Assembly: GCA_009698515.1 (NCBI GenBank)
Contig: WLQA01000028.1
Location: 1-8,409, forward strand
DNA from: Actinomycetota bacterium
GTDB lineage: Bacteria > Actinomycetota > Actinomycetes > Nanopelagicales > Nanopelagicaceae
Reading direction: 5' to 3'
Length of the DNA: 8,409 bases
The stretch's first letter is position 1; each line of letters starts with the position of its first letter. Below, in pieces: positions 1-6,292 of the stretch. A program made the position numbers and the translations under genes. Below the pieces are notes generated by a model that was not told where the DNA came from, searched no databases, and saw only the letters and a list, made by a program, of their open reading frames with translations.

Positions 1-671
1 CAAATTGCTGAATCACAAAGTTCATTGATTGAAGCAAGTGCATGTGAAACAATTAAAATTGTGCGTGCTTGCGCACAAAGCTCGCGCATACGATTAAAGG
101 ATTTCTCTTTAAAAGCGGCATCTCCTGCTGATAACGCCTCATCTAATAGCAAGATATCTGGTGTCATATTTACCGCAACTGAAAATGCCACGCGGCCATA
201 CATACCTGATGAATAGGTGCGCACTGGCATATCAATAAAACCATCAGGCAGATCGGCAAATTGTGCGATCTCATCTGTTTTGCTTTCAATTTCAGCACGA
301 GACATTCCGGCAGCTAAGCCGCCCAAAATAATATTGTCGCGGCCAGATAGCGCTGGATTAAAGCCCACACCAAGTGCTAATAATGTGGAGATCTTTCCAT
401 CAACAATTATTCGTCCCTCAGTTGGTGGCAAGATGCCAGCGATTGATCTCATTAAGGTTGATTTACCAGCGCCATTTGCACCAACAATTCCAACAACACT
501 GCCATGTGGAATATCTAAATTTAAATGATTAACCGCCTCCACGGTTCGCATCCGAACCTTTTGTCCTTTGCTAGCGCGCATTACCGCATTCTTTAAAGTC
601 TTCTTTGCTTCCACATTTATTTTGTAACGAATTGAAAGATCTTCAATTCGAATAGCCAAATTACTTGGCAT
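1..671 (-). CDS. Polysaccharide-export ABC transporter ATP-binding protein (Wzt/TagH type), C-terminus beyond the window
   Basis: ATPase of an ABC-2 exporter that should drive lipid-linked polysaccharide or teichoic-acid-like polymer across the membrane with the permease encoded just upstream. I translated it from the minus strand: ATG at 671-669, open to the window edge, 223 complete codons. Seen: a long N-terminal segment typical of this subfamily (residues 1-45), Walker A GANGAGKST (64-72), a LSGRDNI-type region (108-114), signature YSSGM (153-157), Walker B ILLLDE (173-178) and the switch histidine in VSHA (210). YSSGM in place of LSGGQ is characteristic of TagH/Wzt/RfbE ATPases. The start lies 13 nt after the permease stop with no strong Shine-Dalgarno, so translation may depend on coupling. 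Whether it carries the C-terminal carbohydrate-binding domain of some Wzt proteins cannot be seen. The family call is secure; the polymer is unknown. Confidence 0.93.
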   Translation of the reverse strand, partial: MPSNLAIRIEDLSIRYKINVEAKKTLKNAVMRASKGQKVRMRTVEAVNHLNLDIPHGSVVGIVGANGAGKSTLMRSIAGILPPTEGRIIVDGKISTLLALGVGFNPALSGRDNIILGGLAAGMSRAEIESKTDEIAQFADLPDGFIDMPVRTYSSGMYGRVAFSVAVNMTPDILLLDEALSAGDAAFKEKSFNRMRELCAQARTILIVSHALASINELCDSAI

Positions 672-684
672 CTCAGTAACTGCT

Positions 685-1557
685 TTAGATTCGGACCGCA
701 AAATCGCGCTCCCTTGATACGAAGAAGTAACCGCCAAGAAGTAATGCCAGAACTGACCAGATTGCAGATGCAATTACTTGTGATGCAGTTGGTGCCAAAC
801 CATCAATCCAGATCCGACTATTTGCTGAAAGAACTGGGCCTAGTGGATTTAAATAAAGAATGATGCGATGCCAGCCATGCACCATTTCCGGTAGCCATAA
901 AACTGGAGAGGCGTATAACCAAATTCGAGTTATGTATGTCAAAAGTTTGCTGGTATCACGGAAGTAAACATTCATTGTTGCAAATAGCAAAGCCAAACCA
1001 AAGCTTGTTAAGGCAAGTGGAATTAACAGCAATGGCAGAAATAAGTAATTCCAAGTTAACCCAGGAAGATTTGCATCTGGAAATGCAACCTTGCCGATTA
1101 AAACCACAGCAACATAAACTGGAATTGTTGGCACAAATTGGCGAGCAGCACTTAATGCACTAGATAGTGGAAGTAATGATCTTGGAAATGCCTGATTTAA
1201 AATCAATCGCCCACCAGAGGTAATTGATTGCGCGCCAGCTAAAATTGTGTTTTGTGCAAAGTAGAAGGTAAATAATCCAATTAATATGTGGCACAAGGTG
1301 ACAAAGCCATTGGTTTGGCTAGTGCCGCCACGAATTACAGAAACTAACAAAAAGTAAATCACCGCAAGAAAAAGCGGGTTAAGTACAAGCCATACTTTTC
1401 CTAATTTAGATTCTAGGTACTCAGCCTTGTCGGTAAATCTAGAAAGTTCAGTGGCAAATTCACGACGGCGCCAAAACTCAGTTAAGTATGGCTTTAATTT
1501 TGGCAGCGAAGCACGATGCGGTTCAAATACTTGGATCTTGCGCTGTGCCACAGACAT
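685..1557 (-). CDS. ABC-2 polysaccharide export permease (Wzm/TagG type)
   Basis: Integral membrane subunit that pairs with the ATPase 13 nt downstream to export a cell-surface polysaccharide. The 290-aa product is the usual length. It has a cytosolic N-terminus with an amphipathic interface region (about residues 25-55, including LGKVW) and about six hydrophobic segments (near 58-76, 86-104, 125-155, 171-196, 207-222, 262-280). Conserved family features are VYFRD (197-201), YASPVLW (215-221), NPLGP (237-241) and the C-terminal RERDFAVRI, an ending I associate with actinobacterial RfbD/Wzm galactan or teichoic-acid exporters. The ATG at 1557-1555 is 17 nt after the TerC-family stop, with AGGTGG about 13 nt upstream, a weak and distant Shine-Dalgarno. 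No glycosyltransferase or polymer-synthesis gene is visible, so the substrate is not determined. Family assignment is firm. Confidence 0.93.
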   Translation of the reverse strand: MSVAQRKIQVFEPHRASLPKLKPYLTEFWRRREFATELSRFTDKAEYLESKLGKVWLVLNPLFLAVIYFLLVSVIRGGTSQTNGFVTLCHILIGLFTFYFAQNTILAGAQSITSGGRLILNQAFPRSLLPLSSALSAARQFVPTIPVYVAVVLIGKVAFPDANLPGLTWNYLFLPLLLIPLALTSFGLALLFATMNVYFRDTSKLLTYITRIWLYASPVLWLPEMVHGWHRIILYLNPLGPVLSANSRIWIDGLAPTASQVIASAIWSVLALLLGGYFFVSRERDFAVRI

Positions 1558-1574
1558 GCGGCTTATTGTGCCAC

Positions 1575-2474
1575 CTATTTATCGGAGTTTCTTTTAGCAC
1601 TTACGATCAAGCTAGCAATTGTTGTACTTACTAGCGTGCCAACGATCACCGATAATGAGAATTGTGTAGAAATTTCTGGAATATGAACGCCAAAGAGAAT
1701 ATGTATATCTACTCCGTGGAATGCTTCGATAATCAATTTCACGCCGATAAAGGCGAGAATTATTGATAAACCTTTTGTTAAATAAATTAATCGGTTCATT
1801 AATCCGCCAATTAAGAAATACAACTGACGAAGTCCCATAAGTGCAAATACATTTGCCGTGAAGACAATATAAGGATCTTTAGTTAAACCAAAGATCGCCG
1901 GAATCGAATCAAGTGCGAAAACTAAATCTGTAAATGCAAGTGCAATTAATGCGATCGTCATCGGGGATGAGCCGCGCGCTTTTAACCAAAGAATTAATTT
2001 GCCCTCTTTCCATTCTTTGTGATCATCCTCGCCAATTAATTTGTAAGCGGTAAATAGTAGGAAGGCACCGAAGATAAAGAAGACCCAGGTGTAGCGATCG
2101 ATGACAGCTGCGCCAAGCAAGATAAAGATGCCACGAAGTACAAGCGCCATGATGATTCCAATAAGCAGAACCAATTGCTCCTTTGATTTAGCAATCTTAA
2201 GTCTTGCCAAAATTAAAATAAATATAAATAAGTTATCAACTGATAATGAGTATTCGGTGATCCAGCCTGCAAAGAACTCAGAACGAGATTGTTCGGTATT
2301 CCATTCTCCTAAGGACCATCCAAAGGCGATGGCGGCGCAAACATAAAAGACGGTCCAAGCAGCAGCCTCTTTAAATGAGGTTTCAATATGTCGTCTAACA
2401 ATTGCAAGTGTTAAGTCGATCGCAAGAACTATTAATAAACCTGCGATGGTAACTTCCCAAACGGTAAGACTCAT
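1575..2474 (-). CDS. TerC-family integral membrane protein
   Basis: Polytopic membrane protein of the TerC/Alx family. Members are linked to tellurite resistance, and in studied bacteria to manganese efflux and metal loading of exported enzymes. About 299 aa with roughly eight or nine hydrophobic segments. The two family hallmarks are present: acidic motif EYSLSVDN (residues 74-81) and its inverted-repeat counterpart DLVFALDSIPAI (183-194), whose Asp residues are thought to line the metal site. I chose the ATG at 2474-2472; a TTG one codon upstream (2477-2475) is an alternative. An AGGAAAGG Shine-Dalgarno lies inside the end of the upstream dehydrogenase gene, 10 nt from the ATG and 7 nt from the TTG. 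The start shares bases with the dehydrogenase stop, implying translational coupling. I see no yybP-ykoY-type riboswitch, expected since the 5' side is coding. Confidence 0.93.
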   Translation of the reverse strand: MSLTVWEVTIAGLLIVLAIDLTLAIVRRHIETSFKEAAAWTVFYVCAAIAFGWSLGEWNTEQSRSEFFAGWITEYSLSVDNLFIFILILARLKIAKSKEQLVLLIGIIMALVLRGIFILLGAAVIDRYTWVFFIFGAFLLFTAYKLIGEDDHKEWKEGKLILWLKARGSSPMTIALIALAFTDLVFALDSIPAIFGLTKDPYIVFTANVFALMGLRQLYFLIGGLMNRLIYLTKGLSIILAFIGVKLIIEAFHGVDIHILFGVHIPEISTQFSLSVIVGTLVSTTIASLIVSAKRNSDK

Positions 2475-3862
2475 CAATTGAAAACCTTTCCTGGATTTAA
2501 AATATTATTTGGATCAAGCGCTTGCTTAATTGCCTTCATAATATTAACTGCCGGAGCTCCAGTTTCAGCGATTAAAGCCTCAATTTTTCCTGAGCCTATG
2601 CCGTGTTCGCCGGTGCATGTGCCGCCCATCTCAATCATCTTCATCGTTATCTCGTGCGTTATATGTCTAACATCCGCTAGCTCTTCAGGTTTATTTGGAT
2701 CAGTAACTATGAAGCAGTGGAAATTGGCATCTGCCACATGTCCCAAAATTGAATATGGATATTTATGTTTAGCAAGAAGTTGATCAGCAACAGTTACGGC
2801 ATCAGCTAATTTTGAAAGTGGAACAGCGGCATCGGTGCTAACTGCTCGCTTTCCAGGATTGGCTGCAATTCCTGCCCAATAAGCATTGTGACGTGCTTGC
2901 CATAACTTACGACGTGCACCTTCATCTGTTGTCCATTCAAACTCGCTACCACCAAACTCTTCCACAATCTCTTTAACTGAATTTGCATCCTCTTGCACAC
3001 CTTGCGGGCTACCATGGAATTCAAAAAACAAAGTTGGTACTTCAGTAAGTGTTAAACCATCATGTGCATTTACATTCTTAATACATTGGGCATCTAAGAA
3101 TTCACATCGGGCAATTGAAATACCAGAGCGCACAATTGCCGTTGCTGCGGTAACACCATCTGCCAAAGTTGGAAAGCGCACGATTGCCGCCGCCATTTTC
3201 TCTGGGATACCAAATACCCGAAGTGTTAACTCTGTAATGATTGCCAAAGTTCCTTCTGAGCCAACTAATAATCTAGTTAAGTCATATCCGGCAGATAATT
3301 TTCTAGTTTCCCGCCCAGTATGAACAACTGTGCCATCTGCCATTACTGCAGTCATCGCTAAAACGTTATCGCGCATTGATCCGTAACGAACTGTGGTTGT
3401 GCCAGCAGCTCCAGTTGATGCCATGCCGCCGAGCGTTGCATCTGCACCTGGGTCAACAGAGAAGAACAATCCTGATGAAGCCAACTTTTCATTTAACGCC
3501 ATCCGGTGAACACCAGGCTGAACGCGCACCAATAAATCATCGGCGCGAACCTCAATAATTTTATTCATCTCTGTTAAATCTAAAGAGATGCCACCAAATA
3601 ATGGAAGAACATGTCCTTCTAATGATGATCCAGCACCAAATGCAACTACTGGGATTTTTTCTTTATTGCAGTAGGAGAGCACCTTTGAAACCTCTTCAGT
3701 GCTGTGTGGCATTACTACTGCAGATGGTCGAACAGGTGGAATTGCAGATTCATCGCGACCATGTTGATCAAGCACAGTTTCATTTGTTGAAACTTGTCCG
3801 GTAACTAATGTTTTTAAATGATCAATTTGCGCTGGTGTTAAATCAACTCGCTGCCACGTCAT
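2474..3862 (-). CDS. FAD-linked D-lactate/D-2-hydroxyacid dehydrogenase (GlcD/LDHD family)
   Basis: Flavoenzyme predicted to oxidise D-lactate or a related 2-hydroxyacid (glycolate is possible) to the 2-oxoacid, passing electrons to the respiratory chain. 462 aa, full length for the single-subunit family. The FAD-binding PCMH domain covers about residues 46-222, with GAGSSLEGH (76-84), the VDPGADATLGGMASTGAAG region (136-154), RYGSMRDNV (159-167) and GSEGTLAII (201-209). The C-terminal cap has GHVADANFH (374-382), TGEHGIG (417-423) and a closing DPNNILNPGKVF. There is no CxxC iron-sulfur module and no glcE/glcF neighbour, which favours a stand-alone D-lactate dehydrogenase over three-subunit glycolate oxidase. 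No signal peptide, so cytosolic or membrane-peripheral. The ATG at 3862-3860 follows a TAAGAT box by 7 nt and may be leaderless. The stop overlaps the TerC-family start. Confidence 0.9.
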   Translation of the reverse strand: MTWQRVDLTPAQIDHLKTLVTGQVSTNETVLDQHGRDESAIPPVRPSAVVMPHSTEEVSKVLSYCNKEKIPVVAFGAGSSLEGHVLPLFGGISLDLTEMNKIIEVRADDLLVRVQPGVHRMALNEKLASSGLFFSVDPGADATLGGMASTGAAGTTTVRYGSMRDNVLAMTAVMADGTVVHTGRETRKLSAGYDLTRLLVGSEGTLAIITELTLRVFGIPEKMAAAIVRFPTLADGVTAATAIVRSGISIARCEFLDAQCIKNVNAHDGLTLTEVPTLFFEFHGSPQGVQEDANSVKEIVEEFGGSEFEWTTDEGARRKLWQARHNAYWAGIAANPGKRAVSTDAAVPLSKLADAVTVADQLLAKHKYPYSILGHVADANFHCFIVTDPNKPEELADVRHITHEITMKMIEMGGTCTGEHGIGSGKIEALIAETGAPAVNIMKAIKQALDPNNILNPGKVFN

Positions 3863-3869
3863 GCCTAAA

Positions 3870-3875
3870 ATCTTA
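3870..3875 (-). promoter_or_regulatory. Candidate -10 box of the FAD-dehydrogenase gene (leaderless layout)
   Basis: On the minus strand TAAGAT matches the TAnnnT -10 pattern and ends 7 nt before the dehydrogenase ATG, so transcription would start at or next to the A of ATG. No convincing -35 is visible, which is common in actinobacterial promoters. The spacing is seen; function is inferred. Confidence 0.45.
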
Positions 3876-3891
3876 GTGGTTGAACTTCGGC

Positions 3892-3897
3892 TACCTT
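3892..3897 (+). promoter_or_regulatory. Candidate -10 box of the DMT transporter gene (leaderless layout)
   Basis: TACCTT fits TAnnnT and ends 6 nt before the ATG at 3904; no Shine-Dalgarno precedes that ATG. This is the typical leaderless arrangement and supports 3904 as the start rather than the upstream TTG at 3880. The -35 region is unremarkable. Its pair on the other strand lies 16 bp away, so the two promoters are nearly overlapping and divergent. Confidence 0.45.
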
Positions 3898-3903
3898 TTA
3901 CAC

Positions 3904-4785
3904 ATGAGCAAGGAGTTATCTCATTATGTGAGGCGAAACTACGCCTTAGTTATTGCAGCCGGAATTTGTTTTGGCACAACCGGCACCACACAGGCATTAG
4001 GCCCTGATGGCATCTCATCCTTATCTATTGGCAGTGCGAGGTTAATTGTCGGTGCTTTCTTTTTGTACTTGTATGTGAAATTTACCAAGATTCAATCCGC
4101 TCCAGTCCCTAAGTTATCAATGTGGCTTAGTGCCATTGGAATTTTGTCTTACCAATTAACTTTCTTCTCTGCTGTTAAACAAACCGGAGTTGCCATTGGC
4201 ACAGTAACTGCGCTCGGATCAGTTCCAGCCTTAACTGGCTTGCTTGATTATTTAATCTATCGACAAAAAGCCACTAAGCGTTGGTTTATTGCAACCATCA
4301 TCACCACTACTGGAATTATTATTTTAGGAACTGCAAATGGCGTTGCCGATTTTGATTTAGGTGGATTTATTTTGGCAATCATTGCTGGTGGTTCATTTGG
4401 ATTATTAGCTGTCTCAAGCAAACGTGCATTTACACCTGGCGTTGATTCAACTTATACGATGTATAAAGTTTTTTCACTGGCCGCAGTTTTATCAATACCA
4501 TTTCTAATCTTCAATGGATTTAATTGGCTTGGTACCATAGATGGTGTAGCAATGATTATTTGGTTGGGATTAATACCAACTGCACTTGCCTACATTCTTT
4601 ATGCAAAAGGATTACAAGGTGTAAAGCCTGGTGTTGCCTCAACTTTGATATTGGCAGAACCAGCAACGGCAACAATTTTGGCAGCTGTTGTATTAAATGA
4701 ATCGATAACTTTGCAGGGATGGGCTGGGATTGCATTGGTAACAGTTGGGCTTATCTATCTTTCTCGTGAAACTAGAGTTGTCTAG
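3904..4785 (+). CDS. EamA/DMT-superfamily transporter
   Basis: Inner-membrane carrier with the ten-helix, two-repeat architecture of the drug/metabolite transporter family, whose members move metabolites or amino acids. 293 aa from ATG 3904. The N-terminal repeat begins with YALVIAAGICFGTTGTTQAL (residues 13-32). The C-terminal repeat includes GLIPTALAYILYAKGL (222-237) and the typical LAEPATATILAAVVLNE block (250-266). A TTG at 3880 would add eight residues, but the extension is not hydrophobic or conserved-looking, and the ATG has a -10 box at leaderless distance. It is divergent from the FAD dehydrogenase. Its last codons and stop (GTT GTC TAG) form half of the 16-bp palindrome that controls the next gene, so it is probably a separate unit with possible readthrough into the sugar operon. 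Substrate cannot be assigned. Confidence 0.9.
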   Translation: MSKELSHYVRRNYALVIAAGICFGTTGTTQALGPDGISSLSIGSARLIVGAFFLYLYVKFTKIQSAPVPKLSMWLSAIGILSYQLTFFSAVKQTGVAIGTVTALGSVPALTGLLDYLIYRQKATKRWFIATIITTTGIIILGTANGVADFDLGGFILAIIAGGSFGLLAVSSKRAFTPGVDSTYTMYKVFSLAAVLSIPFLIFNGFNWLGTIDGVAMIIWLGLIPTALAYILYAKGLQGVKPGVASTLILAEPATATILAAVVLNESITLQGWAGIALVTVGLIYLSRETRVV

Positions 4786-4791
4786 ACAACT
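4776..4791. promoter_or_regulatory. Perfect 16-bp palindrome, probable GntR/HutC (DasR/NagR-like) operator
   Basis: AGTTGTCTAGACAACT is a perfect inverted repeat. Its core TTGTCTAGACAA differs at two symmetric positions from TGGTCTAGACCA, the published consensus of DasR/NagR-type operators. It straddles the DMT stop codon (TAG at 4783-4785) and covers the -35 hexamer TAGACA (4783-4788) of the following operon, the position expected for a repressor site. A degenerate copy lies beside the GntR gene at 7933-7948. The palindrome is seen; recognition by the window's own GntR protein is inferred. Confidence 0.72.
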
Positions 4792-4811
4792 TAAGCAATC
4801 CTTACTATGCT
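4783..4811 (+). promoter_or_regulatory. Promoter of the SDR-deoC-ROK operon, leaderless
   Basis: A -35 TAGACA (4783-4788, 5 of 6 to TTGACA), a 17-nt spacer and a -10 TATGCT (4806-4811, 4 of 6 to TATAAT) precede the SDR ATG at 4818 by 6 nt. Transcription would begin at the start codon, and no Shine-Dalgarno is present. The -35 lies inside the palindromic operator, so a bound repressor would block polymerase directly. Confidence 0.6.
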
Positions 4812-4817
4812 TTAAAA

Positions 4818-5573
4818 ATGAGTAAGCGAGTTTTAATTACTGGCAGTCGAGGTATTGCTGCTGGGCTTGCCACGGAATTAGCTAAATCTGATTATCAAAT
4901 CTACTTATTAGGTGGAGATGCAGAAGATTCAAAATCACTCGCGGCACAACTTCCGGCTGTATTGGGATATGAACCGATTGATCTTCGCGATGAATTAGCT
5001 GTCGTAAATGGTTTTCAAGAAGCAATAAAAAGTTTAGGTGGGTTAGATCATGTAGTTTCAATTGCCGGTGGCTCAGGTCGCGCATTTGGTGATGGTCCAA
5101 TCGAGAGTATTTCAAAAAATGCTTGGGAACAAACACTTGAACTTAATTTAACTACCGCGTTCTTAACTGCCCGCGAAGCTGTTAAGTACTTCAAAGAGTC
5201 AGGTGGCGGATCATTGACTTTAACCTCATCTGTATTGGCAACCTCACCATCGCCGGAATTCTTTCAAACTAATGCTTATGCCGTTGCAAAAGGTGCAATA
5301 AATGCAATGGTCGCAACTCTTTCATCTAGTTATCTTGCAAATAAAATTAGAGTAAATGCCGTTGCACCAAGCTTGGTGGCAACGCCCATGGCAAAGCGTG
5401 CAGCAGAAAATCCTGAAATTTCAGAGTTCACTAAGAGAAAACAACCACTTGCACCAAATCAACTTCCAGTTGGTCAAGTAGTTGCTGGATATGTTTACTT
5501 GATTGAAAACAATGCTGTTACTGGTCAGGTATTAGAAATCGATGGTGGTTGGTCCACTATCTCTGGAATCTAA
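4818..5573 (+). CDS. Short-chain dehydrogenase/reductase (SDR), classical type
   Basis: NAD(P)-dependent oxidoreductase, Rossmann fold, cytosolic, 251 aa as usual for classical SDRs. Seen: the nucleotide-binding glycine motif near the N-terminus, TGSRGIAAG (residues 8-16, with Ala where TGxxxGxG has its last Gly), DLRD (55-58), SIAGG (81-85) in the place of NNAG, helix Asn (110), catalytic Ser in TSS (136-138), YAVAK with Tyr154 and Lys158, the VNAVAPSLVATPM stretch (179-191) and GQVLEIDGGW (236-245). The catalytic set is intact. It is the first gene of an apparent operon with the DeoC-type aldolase 29 nt downstream and a kinase, so it probably oxidises or reduces a sugar, or a product of the aldolase. 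Coenzyme preference and substrate cannot be settled by eye. The ATG is placed by the leaderless promoter. Confidence 0.9.
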   Translation: MSKRVLITGSRGIAAGLATELAKSDYQIYLLGGDAEDSKSLAAQLPAVLGYEPIDLRDELAVVNGFQEAIKSLGGLDHVVSIAGGSGRAFGDGPIESISKNAWEQTLELNLTTAFLTAREAVKYFKESGGGSLTLTSSVLATSPSPEFFQTNAYAVAKGAINAMVATLSSSYLANKIRVNAVAPSLVATPMAKRAAENPEISEFTKRKQPLAPNQLPVGQVVAGYVYLIENNAVTGQVLEIDGGWSTISGI

Positions 5574-5590
5574 GAAACCAGAAAACAAAA

Positions 5591-5596
5591 GAGGAG
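5591..5596 (+). promoter_or_regulatory. Strong Shine-Dalgarno of the DeoC-type aldolase gene
   Basis: GAGGAG with a 6-nt A-rich spacer precedes the ATG at 5603 and fixes that start. It contrasts with the first gene of the operon, which has none. Confidence 0.8.
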
Positions 5597-5602
5597 AAAT
5601 AA

Positions 5603-6292
5603 ATGGCACATCCAAAGTACACATATAAGCAGGTTGCTAAAACCATCGATCACTCATTACTTAAGCCAGAGATGACTCGTAATGAAGTTAAAGAGGGTTG
5701 CGAGATTGCTAAGAAATATGATGTGGCATCTGTTTGCTGCAAACCCGCTGATGTGAAGTTTTGTGCAGATTTATTAAAGGGCACCGATGTTTTAGTAGGA
5801 ACTGTCGTTGGTTTTCCTCACGGTTCTTCAACAACATCGACCAAAGTTTTTGAAACAGAACAAGCGGTTAAAGATGGAGCAACAGAAATTGATATGGTGC
5901 TAAATATTGGATTACTAAAATCAGGCGCTACAGCTGAAGTTCAAGCAGATATCGCTGCAGTAGTTAAAGCGGCTGCTGGCCACACAGTTAAAGTGATTTT
6001 GGAAAATGCCTATTTAACCGATGCTGAAAAAGTAACTGGATGTAAATTAAGTGAAGCAGCCGGAGCTCATTACGTTAAGACTTCAACTGGATATGCGCCA
6101 ACTGGTGCAACACTGGCTGACATTAAATTAATGAAGGAAAGTGTTAGTCCAACAGTAAAGGTTAAGAGTGCTGGTGGAGTTAGAACTCTAGATTCACTTC
6201 TTGAGTATATGGATGCCGGTGTTACACGAAGCGGTGCATCAGCAACTGGTGCGATGCTTGATGAATACGTGGCAAAATTCGGCCGTGACTAA
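5603..6292 (+). CDS. deoC: DeoC-family class I aldolase (deoxyribose-phosphate aldolase or related)
   Basis: Schiff-base aldolase of the DeoC family. The classic reaction splits 2-deoxyribose-5-phosphate into glyceraldehyde-3-phosphate and acetaldehyde. 229 aa, slightly short but typical of the family. Seen: IDHSLLKPEMT (15-25), VCCKPADV (44-51), VGFPHG (69-74), EIDMVLNIG with Asp97 (95-103), YVKTSTGY with the Schiff-base Lys159 (157-164), and VKSAGGVR with the second Lys188 (187-194). These match the Asp-Lys-Lys triad of E. coli DeoC. Two departures: ENAYLTD (134-140) where ETxxLTD is usual, and TRSGASAT (208-215) where TRIGASSG, next to the phosphate site, is usual. No pentomutase or nucleoside phosphorylase is nearby; the partners are an SDR, a ROK kinase, a SIS protein and a GntR regulator, so a related phosphosugar may be the true substrate. 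Its end overlaps the kinase start by 8 nt. Confidence 0.88.
   Translation: MAHPKYTYKQVAKTIDHSLLKPEMTRNEVKEGCEIAKKYDVASVCCKPADVKFCADLLKGTDVLVGTVVGFPHGSSTTSTKVFETEQAVKDGATEIDMVLNIGLLKSGATAEVQADIAAVVKAAAGHTVKVILENAYLTDAEKVTGCKLSEAAGAHYVKTSTGYAPTGATLADIKLMKESVSPTVKVKSAGGVRTLDSLLEYMDAGVTRSGASATGAMLDEYVAKFGRD

Noticed and set aside
25..528. Two plus-strand open frames opposite the ABC ATPase
   Set aside because: The minus strand encodes intact Walker A, signature and Walker B motifs here; the plus-strand frames are shadows.
1558..1574. Separate promoter for the ABC exporter genes
   Set aside because: The 17-nt gap has no convincing -10 box, and nothing clear was seen in the TerC-family 3' end.
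2475..2477. TTG at 2477 as start of the TerC-family gene
   Set aside because: An ATG follows immediately; the TTG has slightly better ribosome-site spacing, so it is not excluded, but ATG is the more likely start.
3880..3903. TTG 3880 as start of the DMT transporter
   Set aside because: The ATG at 3904 has a -10 box at leaderless distance, and the eight added residues look like no part of the family.
4530..4537. TGGTACCA palindrome as another GntR operator
   Set aside because: Lies inside the DMT coding region, lacks the central TAGA core of the two candidate operators, and is short enough to occur by chance.
4786..4817. The GTTGTCTAGACAAC palindrome as a terminator of the DMT gene
   Set aside because: It has no loop and no following T-run; a DNA-binding site explains it better.
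4882..5136. 84-codon minus-strand open frame inside the SDR gene
   Set aside because: Antisense to an intact SDR, histidine/leucine-rich low-quality composition, no start signals.
6201..6284. Upstream extension of the ROK kinase to ATG 6201 or 6261
   Set aside because: The extra residues overlap the aldolase in another frame and do not resemble ROK proteins, which begin just before the LGLDLGGTN motif; GTG 6285 gives the normal length.
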